Positions 25,693-34,467 are shown, counted from the first letter of the stretch. The stretch is DNA of 64,000 nt from Thalassospira sp. HJ (GCF_000948415.1 NZ_JYII01000006.1:186001-250000); one strand, 5' to 3'. The notes: generated by a model from the letters alone, not told the origin. Made by a program: numbers and translations.

Positions 25693-26487
25693 ATGATTGT
25701 TGTTCAAATAGTTTTTTTATTATCAGTTAGTATATTCTTCTTATACCAATTCTCCTTTTCTGAAGTTTTAGCATTTTTTGTAGAACAAAAGCTTGAAGCT
25801 ATAACCGCAATAGTTCTCTTATTTATAGCCCCGCTATCAATTGTAGATATTTACGAGAGATCCACTAAGAATACTAGGAAAAGAATTAATAGCGCCAAAT
25901 ACATTTCCCCAATTATAATATTTTTGGGTGTAGCTGGATCTATCTACGTCTTCGAAAATAAAACTGCGTTTATCGCTTGCATTACCGCAAGTCTCGCGAC
26001 CATAGGCTGGCTGTCCCAGAGGCAAGTCGCATTAGAAATCAGCCGAAAACAGCATACTCTAAATGTATTAACTCAAATGCGACACAGTGAGATTTTCAAC
26101 AAACATCGAATAAATATTTTTAGCAGATATCCCCATACGCATCAAATACCAGACCAAGATGTTTCTCAAATAATGGACGAAAGATTAAACAAAGATAATT
26201 ACTCTATAGGTGATGATTGTGACAAAATAAAATTCCCACTGGCTGAATCCATAATTTACGTCTGTAATTATTATGAGTTTCTGGCTTCAGCCATCAAAGA
26301 AGGTGATTTAGATGACGCCCTTATGCGGGAAACATTGGAGGATGTTTTCAAGTCAACATACAATAAACTCTCCCGTATAATATGCACGTATCGTGATAGT
26401 GACAACGAAGCATTCGAAAATTATTACTGGCTCGTCGAAGAGCATTGGAACAAGAAAAAAAAGAAAAATTTTCTAAGTGTGTTTTAA
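25693..26487 (+). CDS. Membrane-anchored DUF4760-like protein
   Basis: 264 residues. Three hydrophobic helices are visible: near residues 3-27, 37-53 and 72-87, with a weaker fourth near 92-106. The helical cytosolic part ends with ESIIYVCNYYEFLASAIKEGDLDDALMRETLEDVF, which resembles the C-terminal core of DUF4760 proteins; this is from memory and tentative. GGGGGCAGGGA precedes the ATG. It converges on the shorter integrase gene. Function is unknown; such proteins are frequent in accessory islands. Confidence 0.6.
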   Translation: MIVVQIVFLLSVSIFFLYQFSFSEVLAFFVEQKLEAITAIVLLFIAPLSIVDIYERSTKNTRKRINSAKYISPIIIFLGVAGSIYVFENKTAFIACITASLATIGWLSQRQVALEISRKQHTLNVLTQMRHSEIFNKHRINIFSRYPHTHQIPDQDVSQIMDERLNKDNYSIGDDCDKIKFPLAESIIYVCNYYEFLASAIKEGDLDDALMRETLEDVFKSTYNKLSRIICTYRDSDNEAFENYYWLVEEHWNKKKKKNFLSVF

Positions 26488-26528
26488 TAATTTGAATAAA
26501 CAAAGCGCATAAGACTGCATTCAATAGC

Positions 26529-27563
26529 TCACCCCACCAACATCTTCCTAACATCGTCATTGGTTGGATGTGTATATCTCATGAGCATATCAACGGATTT
26601 ATGTCCTGACTGTCTCATGATGATTTTGAGGTTTGCTCCTTTGGCAACCATACGGCTTAGAGCTTCGTGTCTCAGGTCATGAATTCTCAGATTGCTGATT
26701 TCAGCCTCTCTGAGTGCCATTTTCCATCTGTACTCCACTTTGTCCTTATTCAAGCCAAAGATGTCACCAGAGAGCCTTAAATGAAGGTTTTGGATAGCAT
26801 CTAATGCCTTGGGTGAGAGTATGACATCTCTGTTGGTGCCGTTCTTGGTATCCGGTAGGGATAAAACATCACCCTTAAGCCATGCTCGTTTGGCCCCAAG
26901 GATTTCTCCAAGTCTCATTCCGGTTTCCAGGGCAACTATGATGATAGCCTTCATTTCATGGCTATCATGCCCCTTCTCGATGGCTTCCATGAGACGATAC
27001 TCTTCATCACCTTCAAGCCTTCTCTCACGGCCTGGAGCCGGTTTGGGCAAGCTATTCTTTCTTTGTCGTAATATCTCGACAGGATTTTCCAAACTGGAAT
27101 AGCCCCAATCAAACTTGGCCACCTGAAACACATTGGACAGAATGAAAATTTCATTTCTGACGGTTGATGCTGCTTTGCCCTGCTTGAGCAATTCATCACG
27201 AATATCAGCAATGTCAGAAGATTTAATTTTATATAGAAATTTCTGCCCAATCAGATGAGCCATATATTTCTTGATACGACCGATTTCTTTATCATGCCCC
27301 TTCTTATGGACACTGACCTCTTTGAGGTATCGGTTCAGAACATCCTTAAACAAGGTATCCTGTTCTTTATCTTCATCAAGAAGCCTTGGATCTCTCCAAG
27401 AACCCAACTTCATTGAATCATGAGTGTGTCTTGCCCAAAACAGGGCATCTTTTTTACTATTAAAAGTTTTTGAGAAAGTTTTTGCATATACCTTATATGG
27501 GTAATCTTTCGGTACATTAATTGTGATTGTAAATTTACCTTTCCTCTTTCTGATACTTGCCAT
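26529..27563 (-). CDS. Tyrosine recombinase / phage-type integrase (344 aa)
   Basis: The C-terminal catalytic domain has the expected residues: Arg in ETGMRLGEIL, HxxR in HDLRHEALSRM, His in QSGHKSVDML and the nucleophile Tyr in MRYTHP. The N-terminal ~60 residues look like an arm-binding AP2-like segment, followed by a core-binding SAM-like domain. It is the second of two complete recombinases in the element, and the one further from the attachment site. It may be a relic of an older insertion or may act in a different reaction such as excision or resolution. Confidence 0.85.
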   Translation of the reverse strand: MASIRKRKGKFTITINVPKDYPYKVYAKTFSKTFNSKKDALFWARHTHDSMKLGSWRDPRLLDEDKEQDTLFKDVLNRYLKEVSVHKKGHDKEIGRIKKYMAHLIGQKFLYKIKSSDIADIRDELLKQGKAASTVRNEIFILSNVFQVAKFDWGYSSLENPVEILRQRKNSLPKPAPGRERRLEGDEEYRLMEAIEKGHDSHEMKAIIIVALETGMRLGEILGAKRAWLKGDVLSLPDTKNGTNRDVILSPKALDAIQNLHLRLSGDIFGLNKDKVEYRWKMALREAEISNLRIHDLRHEALSRMVAKGANLKIIMRQSGHKSVDMLMRYTHPTNDDVRKMLVG

Positions 27564-27713
27564 TATATTTTCCTTTTTTAATGTTTATTTAAAATTAATA
27601 AAAATAAATGCAAAAAGCAACAATATAACAACAAAACATATTAAGCTTCTGGCCCCCTTATATGCATTGGGTTTCAGAAATTACACCTGCCGGAGAATCC
27701 GATGTAGAGTATT

Positions 27714-29390
27714 TTACTTCATATAAAGGTGGGAAAAATCCAGCATATCATAGCTGATATTATTTATTTCCTCAGAATGCTTTTTCTGAAGTTTATCAAT
27801 TCCATATTCCTCATTAACATCATTCAAAGAATGTCCCATGAATTTCCTCTGAACACCATAGGGCAAATCTGCACGCCTCATTGCGTCTTTGAAAGTATGA
27901 CGGAAACTATGGAATGAAATAGCTTGTGTTTTTATTCCCGATTTATCAAGAAGATATGAAAACCTTTCAGCCATCAAGGTAGAATGCCTACCATACTTGT
28001 CTGCGTACCAATCGGGAAATAACTGCTCCGAATGGCTCTGACATTCTGATTTCCGTTTTTCTAAATAATCGAGAAAACCCATTTTAATTAATTCGTTATG
28101 AACTGGAACCAACCGAACTGACTTTTTGTTCTTGGTTCTCTTGTTTATTTCATCCAGTTCCTCTTCGCTGATATTCAAATCATAATCCAAAACATCTTCA
28201 TAGGTATATTTATCCACGATATGGAAATGGGGCATATCATTATAATTGACAACATCCATGACAAGGAGTTGACCGATTTCACTTGAACGTGCTCCGGTAA
28301 ATAATCCAATCAATATCCCCCAAAACTTAAAGTCCCTGATTGGATAATTCCCCGGTGTCATCCAGTTAACCGAATTCAGGCAGGAATGAAAAAGAGGAAC
28401 GTTAAATATTTTAACAAGCTCTTCATTCTTGAATGACCTTTTAGGCTTTCTTCTGGTAGCTGTATAATCATATACTGGCTCCTCCAACTTAAAGTCATTC
28501 ATTGGGTTATATTCCAATATTTTATGTTTTTTAATATAATCAAAAACAACCCTGATAGAGCTAGCATGCTTACCTTTAAATGTTTTCCATTTATAAGTGT
28601 CGTATTTTTGCCCATCAGGTAAATTGTCATTAACTTCAATTGCTTTCAGCGGATTACCTGACGCAATTTTCTGGTAGTCTAGCGGCACCCTCAGAAAGAG
28701 GGACTGATACTCTTCAAAGTCTGACAGTTTATATTCATGAACTGGTTTGTCCCCAACCAGACCTGTAAAGAGGCTTACCGCCCTTCGATATTGAGGCAGG
28801 CTATGGTCTAGAATTTTGCCTTTCTTGTTTTTTTCAACCTTATCAACAAAGTACATCAGCTTCTGGTTTGCCTCTGGATTTCTCTTTTTTATATCCAGTT
28901 TTCCGTCTTCAATTTCTTTCAGCTTTCTCTTTTCATATTTCAGGTCATCACCAACCTTTTCTAATTTTCTGGATTTCTGATTGCTGTAATATGTTTGCCG
29001 CTTGAGCTCCGCATCCTGAAGGACGTTCTGAAGATACAAATCGAGATTTTTCAACTCAACTATTCGTAGCTGCATTTCTGCTGAATATTCATCCATGATA
29101 ATTTTCTGAGCCAGAATTTTAGCAAGCCCTTTATGCTTCTCATCAAGCATTTCTTCCAATTTGGCTTGGAGTTGTTCTTTCTCTGATTTGTCAGACATTC
29201 GTATCTCATCAAAAAACATCAACATGTGTCGAGATACGATAGCAGCCTTTCGCCTTGCACTGGAAGGTTCTGCTGTTCGCAATGCAATCTTGTAAGTCTG
29301 ACGTTTTAGGTAAGGTTTGATGTCTTCTGGGATGCGGCAACGAAAATAATATCTGCCAGCAATCCTAACTACGTTTGTAGCCAATGACAT
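27714..29390 (-). CDS. Tyrosine recombinase / integrase adjacent to tRNA-Leu (558 aa)
   Basis: The probable integrase of the element. The N-terminus LATNVVRIAGRYYFRCRIPEDIKPYL is typical of large tRNA-targeting integrases. Catalytic residues are Arg in GARSSEIGQL, HxxR in HSFRHTFKDAM, His in FMGHSLND and Tyr in NEEYG. The frame opens at a GTG at 29414, but the ATG at 29390 with AGGTG upstream is preferred. It starts 85 bp beyond the tRNA 3' end and on the same strand, so tRNA transcripts could run into it. Confidence 0.88.
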   Translation of the reverse strand: MSLATNVVRIAGRYYFRCRIPEDIKPYLKRQTYKIALRTAEPSSARRKAAIVSRHMLMFFDEIRMSDKSEKEQLQAKLEEMLDEKHKGLAKILAQKIIMDEYSAEMQLRIVELKNLDLYLQNVLQDAELKRQTYYSNQKSRKLEKVGDDLKYEKRKLKEIEDGKLDIKKRNPEANQKLMYFVDKVEKNKKGKILDHSLPQYRRAVSLFTGLVGDKPVHEYKLSDFEEYQSLFLRVPLDYQKIASGNPLKAIEVNDNLPDGQKYDTYKWKTFKGKHASSIRVVFDYIKKHKILEYNPMNDFKLEEPVYDYTATRRKPKRSFKNEELVKIFNVPLFHSCLNSVNWMTPGNYPIRDFKFWGILIGLFTGARSSEIGQLLVMDVVNYNDMPHFHIVDKYTYEDVLDYDLNISEEELDEINKRTKNKKSVRLVPVHNELIKMGFLDYLEKRKSECQSHSEQLFPDWYADKYGRHSTLMAERFSYLLDKSGIKTQAISFHSFRHTFKDAMRRADLPYGVQRKFMGHSLNDVNEEYGIDKLQKKHSEEINNISYDMLDFSHLYMK

Positions 29391-29403
29391 AAGGAACACC
29401 TGA

Positions 29404-29415
29404 TTGGTACACACA
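29404..29415 (+). repeat. Putative integrase arm-type site, right end
   Basis: TTGGTACACACA, identical to 12874-12885 at the left end. A partial copy GGTACACAA follows at 29419-29427. It lies between the integrase gene and the att repeat, where arm sites are expected. Confidence 0.45.
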
Positions 29416-29471
29416 ATAGGTACACAACCAACTTTGAACGTTCGTTAAGTCATTATAAAACAATGGAAAAT

Positions 29472-29502
29472 CGATGGTGCCCCCGGGGAGAATCGAACTC
29501 CC
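29472..29502. repeat. Right attachment-site repeat (inside tRNA-Leu 3' end)
   Basis: The 31 bases are identical to 12756-12786. They cover the CCA, the 3' acceptor strand and the T arm of the tRNA gene, the usual crossover region of tRNA-targeting integrases. Confidence 0.9.
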
Positions 29503-29560
29503 ACTCACTAAGTGAAACAGATTTTGAGTCTGCCGCGTCTACCAATTCCGCCACAGGGGC
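29475..29560 (-). tRNA. tRNA-Leu (anticodon CAA)
   Basis: An 86-nt leucine tRNA read on the minus strand. The acceptor pair is GCCCCTG with CGGGGGC (one wobble pair), the discriminator is A and CCA is encoded. The anticodon stem-loop GCAGA-CTCAAAA-TCT gives anticodon CAA. A long variable arm (TTTCACTTAGTGAGTG region) and GTTCGATTC T loop fit class II tRNA-Leu. The gene remains intact because the element regenerated its 3' end. Confidence 0.97.
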
Positions 29561-29603
29561 AGGCAATACGGGTGCATGTGCGCACCGTCCATCGACGGGC
29601 GGG

Positions 29604-29631
29604 ATAATAGCTGTAAATTTCGCCGGGTCAA
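29604..29631 (-). promoter_or_regulatory. Promoter of tRNA-Leu
   Basis: On the minus strand TTGACC (29626-29631) and TATTAT (29604-29609) are separated by 16 bp. They place the start about 35-40 bp before the tRNA 5' end. Confidence 0.6.
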
Positions 29632-29776
29632 TGGGGCTTTGTGCAAAAATGCGTTGCTACAAAGCCTGATAAACTGCGTCATTGCGATTGCGGGCAAAAT
29701 GGGGTTTGATCTGGCCTGTTTTCAAGGCCAAGCGCCGCACTCCAACCGCAAACTTTATCGATAAGGCGTCCTTGCC

Positions 29777-30364
29777 GTGATCCGCAGCCTTTATGACTGG
29801 ACCATGACCCTTGCCAGCCACCGTCATGCTGGCTGGGCATTATTTTTCATTGCCGCTATTGAAAGCTCTGTCTTTCCGATCCCACCAGATATTCTGCTGA
29901 TCCCGATGATTATCGCAGCCCCGACGCGGGCCTGGCGTTATGCGCTGATCTGCCTTGTCGGATCAGTACTGGGCGGCTTGGTCGGGTATGGCATCGGCTT
30001 CTTCCTGTTTGAAACGGTTGGCCGTCCGGTGCTTGAGCTTTATGGCTATGCAGGCAAATTTGATCAGTTCCGCGACTATTATAATGAATGGGGTGCCTGG
30101 GCCGTCTTTATCGCAGGCGTAACGCCATTCCCCTATAAGGTGATCACGATTCTGTCGGGTGTGACCGCGCTTGATCCGATTGTCTTCACGATTGCATCGA
30201 TCCTGGCGCGTGGCTTACGGTTCTTTGTTATCACAGCCCTTATCTGGAAATTCGGCCCGGTTATCCGCGACTTCATCGAAAAGCGACTGGGCCTCGTTTT
30301 CACCATATTTATCGTGGTTCTTGTTGGTGGGTTTGCCGCACTCAAGCTGATCCCGCATGGGTGA
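29777..30364 (+). CDS. YqaA/DedA-family (VTT domain) membrane protein
   Basis: 195-residue inner-membrane protein with a VTT (SNARE-associated) domain. The family motif region FPIPPDILLIPMIIA follows the first helix, and a re-entrant-type block FIAGVTPFPYKVITILSGV is in the middle. The YqaA subgroup is related to DedA lipid flippases or undecaprenyl-phosphate recyclers, but its own role is unclear. The start is GTG. It lies 43 bp upstream of dsbB on the same strand, a common pairing in this group. Confidence 0.85.
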   Translation: MIRSLYDWTMTLASHRHAGWALFFIAAIESSVFPIPPDILLIPMIIAAPTRAWRYALICLVGSVLGGLVGYGIGFFLFETVGRPVLELYGYAGKFDQFRDYYNEWGAWAVFIAGVTPFPYKVITILSGVTALDPIVFTIASILARGLRFFVITALIWKFGPVIRDFIEKRLGLVFTIFIVVLVGGFAALKLIPHG

Positions 30365-30407
30365 TTCGCACCCAAAGTTTTATGGAAGAAGATAAACGGA
30401 CCGTCTG

Positions 30408-30914
30408 ATGTTCAAACTGCTGCGCCCCCGCTTCATCCCGGCCTTTCCGCCCCTCGCCCTGCTGTTGATTTCAGCGGGCAGCATCGGCTTTGCCTTTTAT
30501 GCGCAATATGTCCAGAAGCTGCTGCCTTGTGTGCTGTGCCTGTATCAGCGCGTACCGTTCTATGTGGTTGCCGGTCTTTCGGTGATTGCACTTCTGCTCA
30601 TCCGTTTTCCGGCGGCGGCACGGGCCGTGGTTTACCTGTGTGCCGCAACCTTCGCGGTTGGCACATTCATCGCGTTCTATCATGTTGGCGTACAGGAACT
30701 GTGGTGGGAAGGGCCTGCCATGTGTGGCGGGGTTCAAAGCGGGGCTGGATCGATTGCCGATCTCAAGGCGCAGTTGATGGCCCAACCGATCATTCGTTGT
30801 GACAAGATCGACTGGACCCTGTTTGGCATTACCATGCCGACGGTGAACGTCTTCTTCTCGGCAGCACTGACTGTTTTCTGCCTGATCGCACCATCGCGCT
30901 GGATGAAGAAATAA
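30408..30914 (+). CDS. dsbB: Disulfide bond formation protein B (DsbB)
   Basis: 168-residue inner-membrane quinone reductase that reoxidises DsbA. Four helices are present. The first redox pair is Cys-Val-Leu-Cys in LPCVLCLYQR, with Arg after it as in the family. The second pair is Cys in AMCGGV and Cys in IRCDKIDW, both in the second periplasmic loop. No dsbA gene is in the window. A terminator follows. Confidence 0.92.
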   Translation: MFKLLRPRFIPAFPPLALLLISAGSIGFAFYAQYVQKLLPCVLCLYQRVPFYVVAGLSVIALLLIRFPAAARAVVYLCAATFAVGTFIAFYHVGVQELWWEGPAMCGGVQSGAGSIADLKAQLMAQPIIRCDKIDWTLFGITMPTVNVFFSAALTVFCLIAPSRWMKK

Positions 30915-30959
30915 CGGCGAATACTGCAGATCCCGCCCTGCTCAAGCTTTTCCCAAAGC

Positions 30960-30984
30960 CCGTCTGACACGTCAGGCGGTTTTT
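30960..30984 (+). terminator. Terminator after dsbB
   Basis: Stem CCGTCTGA / TCAGGCGG (8 bp, one G-U) with a CACG loop and a five-T tail, 45 bp after the dsbB stop. Confidence 0.85.
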
Positions 30985-31045
30985 GCTTTTCCACACCTCG
31001 CCATTCAGGCGAACAATTGTTCAGGAATCCAACAATTCTTCGCCT

Positions 31046-31064
31046 GATAATGAGAATTGTTATT
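31046..31064. promoter_or_regulatory. Fur-box-like site upstream of the AraC regulator
   Basis: GATAATGAGAATTGTTATT matches the classical 19-bp Fur consensus at 15 positions by eye. It lies 77 bp before the regulator's start, so iron repression of the regulator is likely. Confidence 0.6.
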
Positions 31065-31140
31065 GTTTGCAGAAAAATCCCGGTTATATTGAGATCCATT
31101 CGCACCACCAACTTCCCTCTGCACGAAGGACCCCATTGTC

Positions 31141-32037
31141 GTGACTGCCATGGCATTCCATCCGCATATGACCAGCCGGATCGAAGGTATTTCCCTTCTT
31201 GATGAGCTGCGCTTCCGACGCTGGAACGCAGCGATCTCGGATCTGTGGCATGTCGAATGTGGCCCCCAGGCCGGGGGAACTTATACCTCGCAGGCACCAA
31301 GGTTGGTGGCGATCCTTGATTGCGTGGGTGATGGCCGGATTGAGGTAAGCTCGTCCGATAGCAAGCCCCAGCCAGAACGCCGCAGCCAAGGCTGCCTGTC
31401 CTATATTCCAGCCGGGATGGAGGTTTCGTCAAAGGTGCTTGGCGAATGCCGCTTGCGCCATCTCGATATCCATCTTGATGTCGATGCCCTTGAACACATG
31501 ATGGGGCAAACGCTTGATCGCTCGGTTCTAGCAACCCCACGTATCGGGTTTTGCGACCCGCGTATAAATACGCTTGTGCGACTGCTTGCCGATGATCTCG
31601 AAAGCGATCACCCGAGCTCGCAGATTTATGGCGAAGGTCTGATCAGCGCTCTGACCGCAGCCCTTCTGCAACCGCGCGAAGTCATGGAACCGCAACGCAG
31701 ACGCGGCAAACTGGCCCCCTATCACCTGCGGAAATCGGTCGACTATATTGAACAGAATTGCGGGCGGACCATCCGCCTTGATGAACTGGCGCAACTGACC
31801 GGTTTGTCGCAGTCCTATTTCTGCTCAGCCTTTCGCGAAAGCACCGGCATGCCGCCGCAACAGTGGCAGATGAAAGCCCGGGTCGAGCGGGCCAAAAGCC
31901 TGCTTAAGGATCGCGAAACACCGCTGGCGTCAGTCGCCCTTCGGGTTGGCTTTGCCGATCAGGCGCATTTAACACGTGTGTTCCGCAAAGTCGTTGGCAC
32001 CACCCCCGGTGCCTGGCGCAAGGAACAGATCGCGTAA
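31141..32037 (+). CDS. AraC-family regulator (siderophore uptake)
   Basis: 298 residues. The C-terminal ~100 residues hold the two helix-turn-helix motifs of AraC proteins (LDELAQLTGLSQSYFCSAFRE and ASVALRVGFADQAHLTRVFRK). The N-terminal part would sense a ligand, probably a ferric siderophore as in PchR/YbtA-like regulators. The start is GTG at 31141, with GAAGGA 10 bp upstream; an ATG nine bases later is the alternative. It sits between a Fur-box-like site and a TonB-dependent siderophore receptor, which it probably activates. Confidence 0.88.
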   Translation: MTAMAFHPHMTSRIEGISLLDELRFRRWNAAISDLWHVECGPQAGGTYTSQAPRLVAILDCVGDGRIEVSSSDSKPQPERRSQGCLSYIPAGMEVSSKVLGECRLRHLDIHLDVDALEHMMGQTLDRSVLATPRIGFCDPRINTLVRLLADDLESDHPSSQIYGEGLISALTAALLQPREVMEPQRRRGKLAPYHLRKSVDYIEQNCGRTIRLDELAQLTGLSQSYFCSAFRESTGMPPQQWQMKARVERAKSLLKDRETPLASVALRVGFADQAHLTRVFRKVVGTTPGAWRKEQIA

Positions 32038-32046
32038 ATTAAGCCA

Positions 32047-32080
32047 AAATCCGTTCAATACGCCGAAATCCGGTTCAATA
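32047..32080 (+). promoter_or_regulatory. Tandem direct repeats, probable AraC-regulator binding site
   Basis: AAATCCGTTCAATA (32047-32060) and AAATCCGGTTCAATA (32066-32080) repeat with their TTCAATA ends 20 bp apart, two helical turns. They lie in the gap between the regulator and the TonB receptor. AraC proteins bind such tandem sites. Confidence 0.5.
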
Positions 32081-32184
32081 TTCCATCCCCCACCGCGTGA
32101 TATCGAGTGGCCATCATCAGAGATGGCCCGCCGGTTCCCGCCCGACAGGTCGTCGTCAAAGACAACCGATACAGGGAATCCCAA

Positions 32185-34365
32185 ATGCGTTTTACAGGAC
32201 AGAAATTGTCTTCAACCCTTTTGCTGGGTACGGCACTGGCGCTGGTTTTTGCCGCCCCTCATTTTGCACTGGCGCAGTCCGCAGATGATGCGACAGCAAG
32301 CGAAGGCGAAACCACTAAAGCACTGATCATCGAAGGCGAAGCCACAGTCGAGGCCGGTGACCCAACCCCGCCGGCTTATGCGGGAGGACAGGTTGCCACC
32401 GGCACGCGTCTTGGTGCGTTTGGCAACAAGGACACCATGGACACGCCGATTGCTGCGACCGGCTACACCAGCGAGCTGATCAAGAACCAACAGGCACGCG
32501 ACATTTCCGATGTGATGGATAACGACCCATCGGTGATCAACGGCAACGGATTTGGCACCTTTGCCAACCGCTTCACCATTCGTGGCTTTGACCTAAAATC
32601 TGACGACGTCTCTATTGACGGACTTTATGGCACTGCACCACGCCAGTCGGTCGCAATTGAAATGTTTGATCGTGTAGAAGTCATCAAGGGTGCTTCGGGC
32701 TTCTTGAATGGTATGGCACCTGGTGCCAGCGGGCTTGGGGGCAACATCAATCTTGTACCGAAACGGGCGGGAGATAGTCCTGTCACCAGCTTCACCGGTA
32801 GCTATGGCGCAACCAGCGAATTTGGTGGGCATTTTGATTTTGGTCGTCGCTTTGGTGCTGATGATCAGTTTGGCGTGCGCACCAATATCATGCACAGGGC
32901 CGGTGAAGCTTCCATCGAGGACGAAGATCGCGAAACCTCGCTTGGCTCAGTCGCCCTTGATTTTCGCGGTGACGACACTCGCATCACCTTTGATGCTGCT
33001 CTAAACAAGCTGCGTGTTGAGGAAGGCCGGCCGACCGTCAGGACCGGCACTTTGACTTCTTTACCTGATGCACCTTCCGGTTCGCACAACTTTGCCGCAG
33101 ATGGCACCTATAGCGATCTCGAAGACAAGTTTGCTCAGCTCCGTTTTGAACATGACGCTACCGATAGCACGATGCTGTATACTGCTATCGGCGCACATAA
33201 TTCCGATGAAATCGGTGATTATTCATCTGTCACTCTGACCGGTACGGATGGTTCAAGCAATTTCGGCAGTCTCGCCTCGGTTTATGAGCGCGATGATGTC
33301 AGCGGTGTTGCCGGAATTCGCCAGAAATTTGAAACCGGCCCGGTTAAACACGAACTAAATGCCGGAACAACAGCAATGTGGCAGGAAGAACGAACGAACT
33401 GGAGTTCCGGCTCTGACGTCGCGGGGAACATCTATAATAGTGGTCCGTCGACAGTTACCTTTGGCAATGCCGGAGATGCCGAACTCAACGCGCGCACCAT
33501 CCTGACCAGCTACTTCATCGCCGACACCCTGAGCTTCATGGATGACAAAATCCATTTGACGGGCGGGGTCCGTCGACAGAATGTCAAATCACGCGGCTAC
33601 GACGTCTCAACCGGAGCAAAAACCTCCAACTATGATTCTTCTGCCAACTCTCCGATGGTAGGGATTGTTGGCAATGTCACGGATCAAATTTCGCTTTATG
33701 CAAATTATATCGAAGGATTGGCAAAGGGCGAGACTGTTACCAGCAGCACGGCCGTCAACCGTGGCGAGGTTCTTGCCCCCTTCAAGACCGAGCAGATGGA
33801 GATCGGCGCGAAGTTTGACTTTGGCACCTTTGGCGGTGGTATTGCCCTGTTCCAGGCTGAAAAGCCATCGGCCTTCCTGAATTCCAGCAACGTCTATACC
33901 ACCGACGGGGAACAGCGTAACCGTGGCCTTGAACTGACCGCATTCGGTGAGCCGGTTATTGGCACCCGCATTCTGGGCGGAATTACCTTTGTTGATGCTG
34001 AACTGACTAAAACCCAGAACGGCACCAACGATGGCAACACCGCACCGGGTGTCCCGGAATATCAGGCAACGCTTGGGGCTGAATATGACCTGCCATTCCT
34101 TGATGGTGCGACAGTGGGCGGTCGCCTGATCCATACCGCCTCGCAATATGTCAATACCGGCAACACGGTTGAAATTCCGTCCTGGACGCGGTTCGATATG
34201 AGCGCACGCTACGTGACGGAACTTTACGACTATCCGGTAACCTTCCGCGCCAATGTCGAAAACCTGACCGATAATGACTATTGGGAATCGGCCAGCACCG
34301 AATGGACGTATTTGACCGTTGGCAAGCCGCTAACCGCGACGTTCTCCCTGACTGCGGATTTCTGA
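32185..34365 (+). CDS. TonB-dependent siderophore receptor
   Basis: 726-residue outer-membrane receptor. A signal peptide (MRFTGQKLSSTLLLGTALAL... ALAQ) fixes the start at 32185 rather than an earlier in-frame codon. The plug domain contains RFTIRGFDL, VEVIKGASGFLNGMAPG and GGNINLVPKRA, typical of siderophore receptors. The beta-barrel ends in LTADF with a terminal Phe. It takes up a ferric siderophore using TonB energy. It follows an AraC regulator and has a terminator right after it. Confidence 0.93.
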   Translation: MRFTGQKLSSTLLLGTALALVFAAPHFALAQSADDATASEGETTKALIIEGEATVEAGDPTPPAYAGGQVATGTRLGAFGNKDTMDTPIAATGYTSELIKNQQARDISDVMDNDPSVINGNGFGTFANRFTIRGFDLKSDDVSIDGLYGTAPRQSVAIEMFDRVEVIKGASGFLNGMAPGASGLGGNINLVPKRAGDSPVTSFTGSYGATSEFGGHFDFGRRFGADDQFGVRTNIMHRAGEASIEDEDRETSLGSVALDFRGDDTRITFDAALNKLRVEEGRPTVRTGTLTSLPDAPSGSHNFAADGTYSDLEDKFAQLRFEHDATDSTMLYTAIGAHNSDEIGDYSSVTLTGTDGSSNFGSLASVYERDDVSGVAGIRQKFETGPVKHELNAGTTAMWQEERTNWSSGSDVAGNIYNSGPSTVTFGNAGDAELNARTILTSYFIADTLSFMDDKIHLTGGVRRQNVKSRGYDVSTGAKTSNYDSSANSPMVGIVGNVTDQISLYANYIEGLAKGETVTSSTAVNRGEVLAPFKTEQMEIGAKFDFGTFGGGIALFQAEKPSAFLNSSNVYTTDGEQRNRGLELTAFGEPVIGTRILGGITFVDAELTKTQNGTNDGNTAPGVPEYQATLGAEYDLPFLDGATVGGRLIHTASQYVNTGNTVEIPSWTRFDMSARYVTELYDYPVTFRANVENLTDNDYWESASTEWTYLTVGKPLTATFSLTADF

Positions 34366-34404
34366 TCATCTGACGATCTTGGCGACGTGTTCGCCAAACA
34401 CAGC

Positions 34405-34437
34405 AAAGCCGACGGTGATATCGCCGTCGGCTTTTTC
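34405..34437 (+). terminator. Terminator after the TonB receptor
   Basis: An 8-bp perfect stem GCCGACGG / CCGTCGGC with flanking AAA/TTT and a five-T tail. Confidence 0.88.
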
Positions 34438-34467
34438 TTTGGTTTGTGTCGGCCTGAAACCGTCTGC

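Larger units (their letters stand above)
12756..29502. mobile_element. Integrative and mobilizable element in tRNA-Leu(CAA)
   Basis: About 16.7 kb bounded by exact 31-bp direct repeats, the right copy being the 3' end of an intact tRNA-Leu gene. Base composition is visibly more AT-rich than the flanks. Contents are a relaxase, a MobC-like protein, a replication primase, two tyrosine recombinases and a restriction-modification-like cargo. I see no type IV secretion genes, so it is likely mobilised by another element's conjugation machinery. No insertion sequence or transposase is visible inside it. Confidence 0.9.

Noticed and set aside
25503-25730. 75-codon open frame over the leader and terminator
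   Set aside because: It runs through a perfect terminator hairpin, has no ribosome site, and its product has no regular composition.
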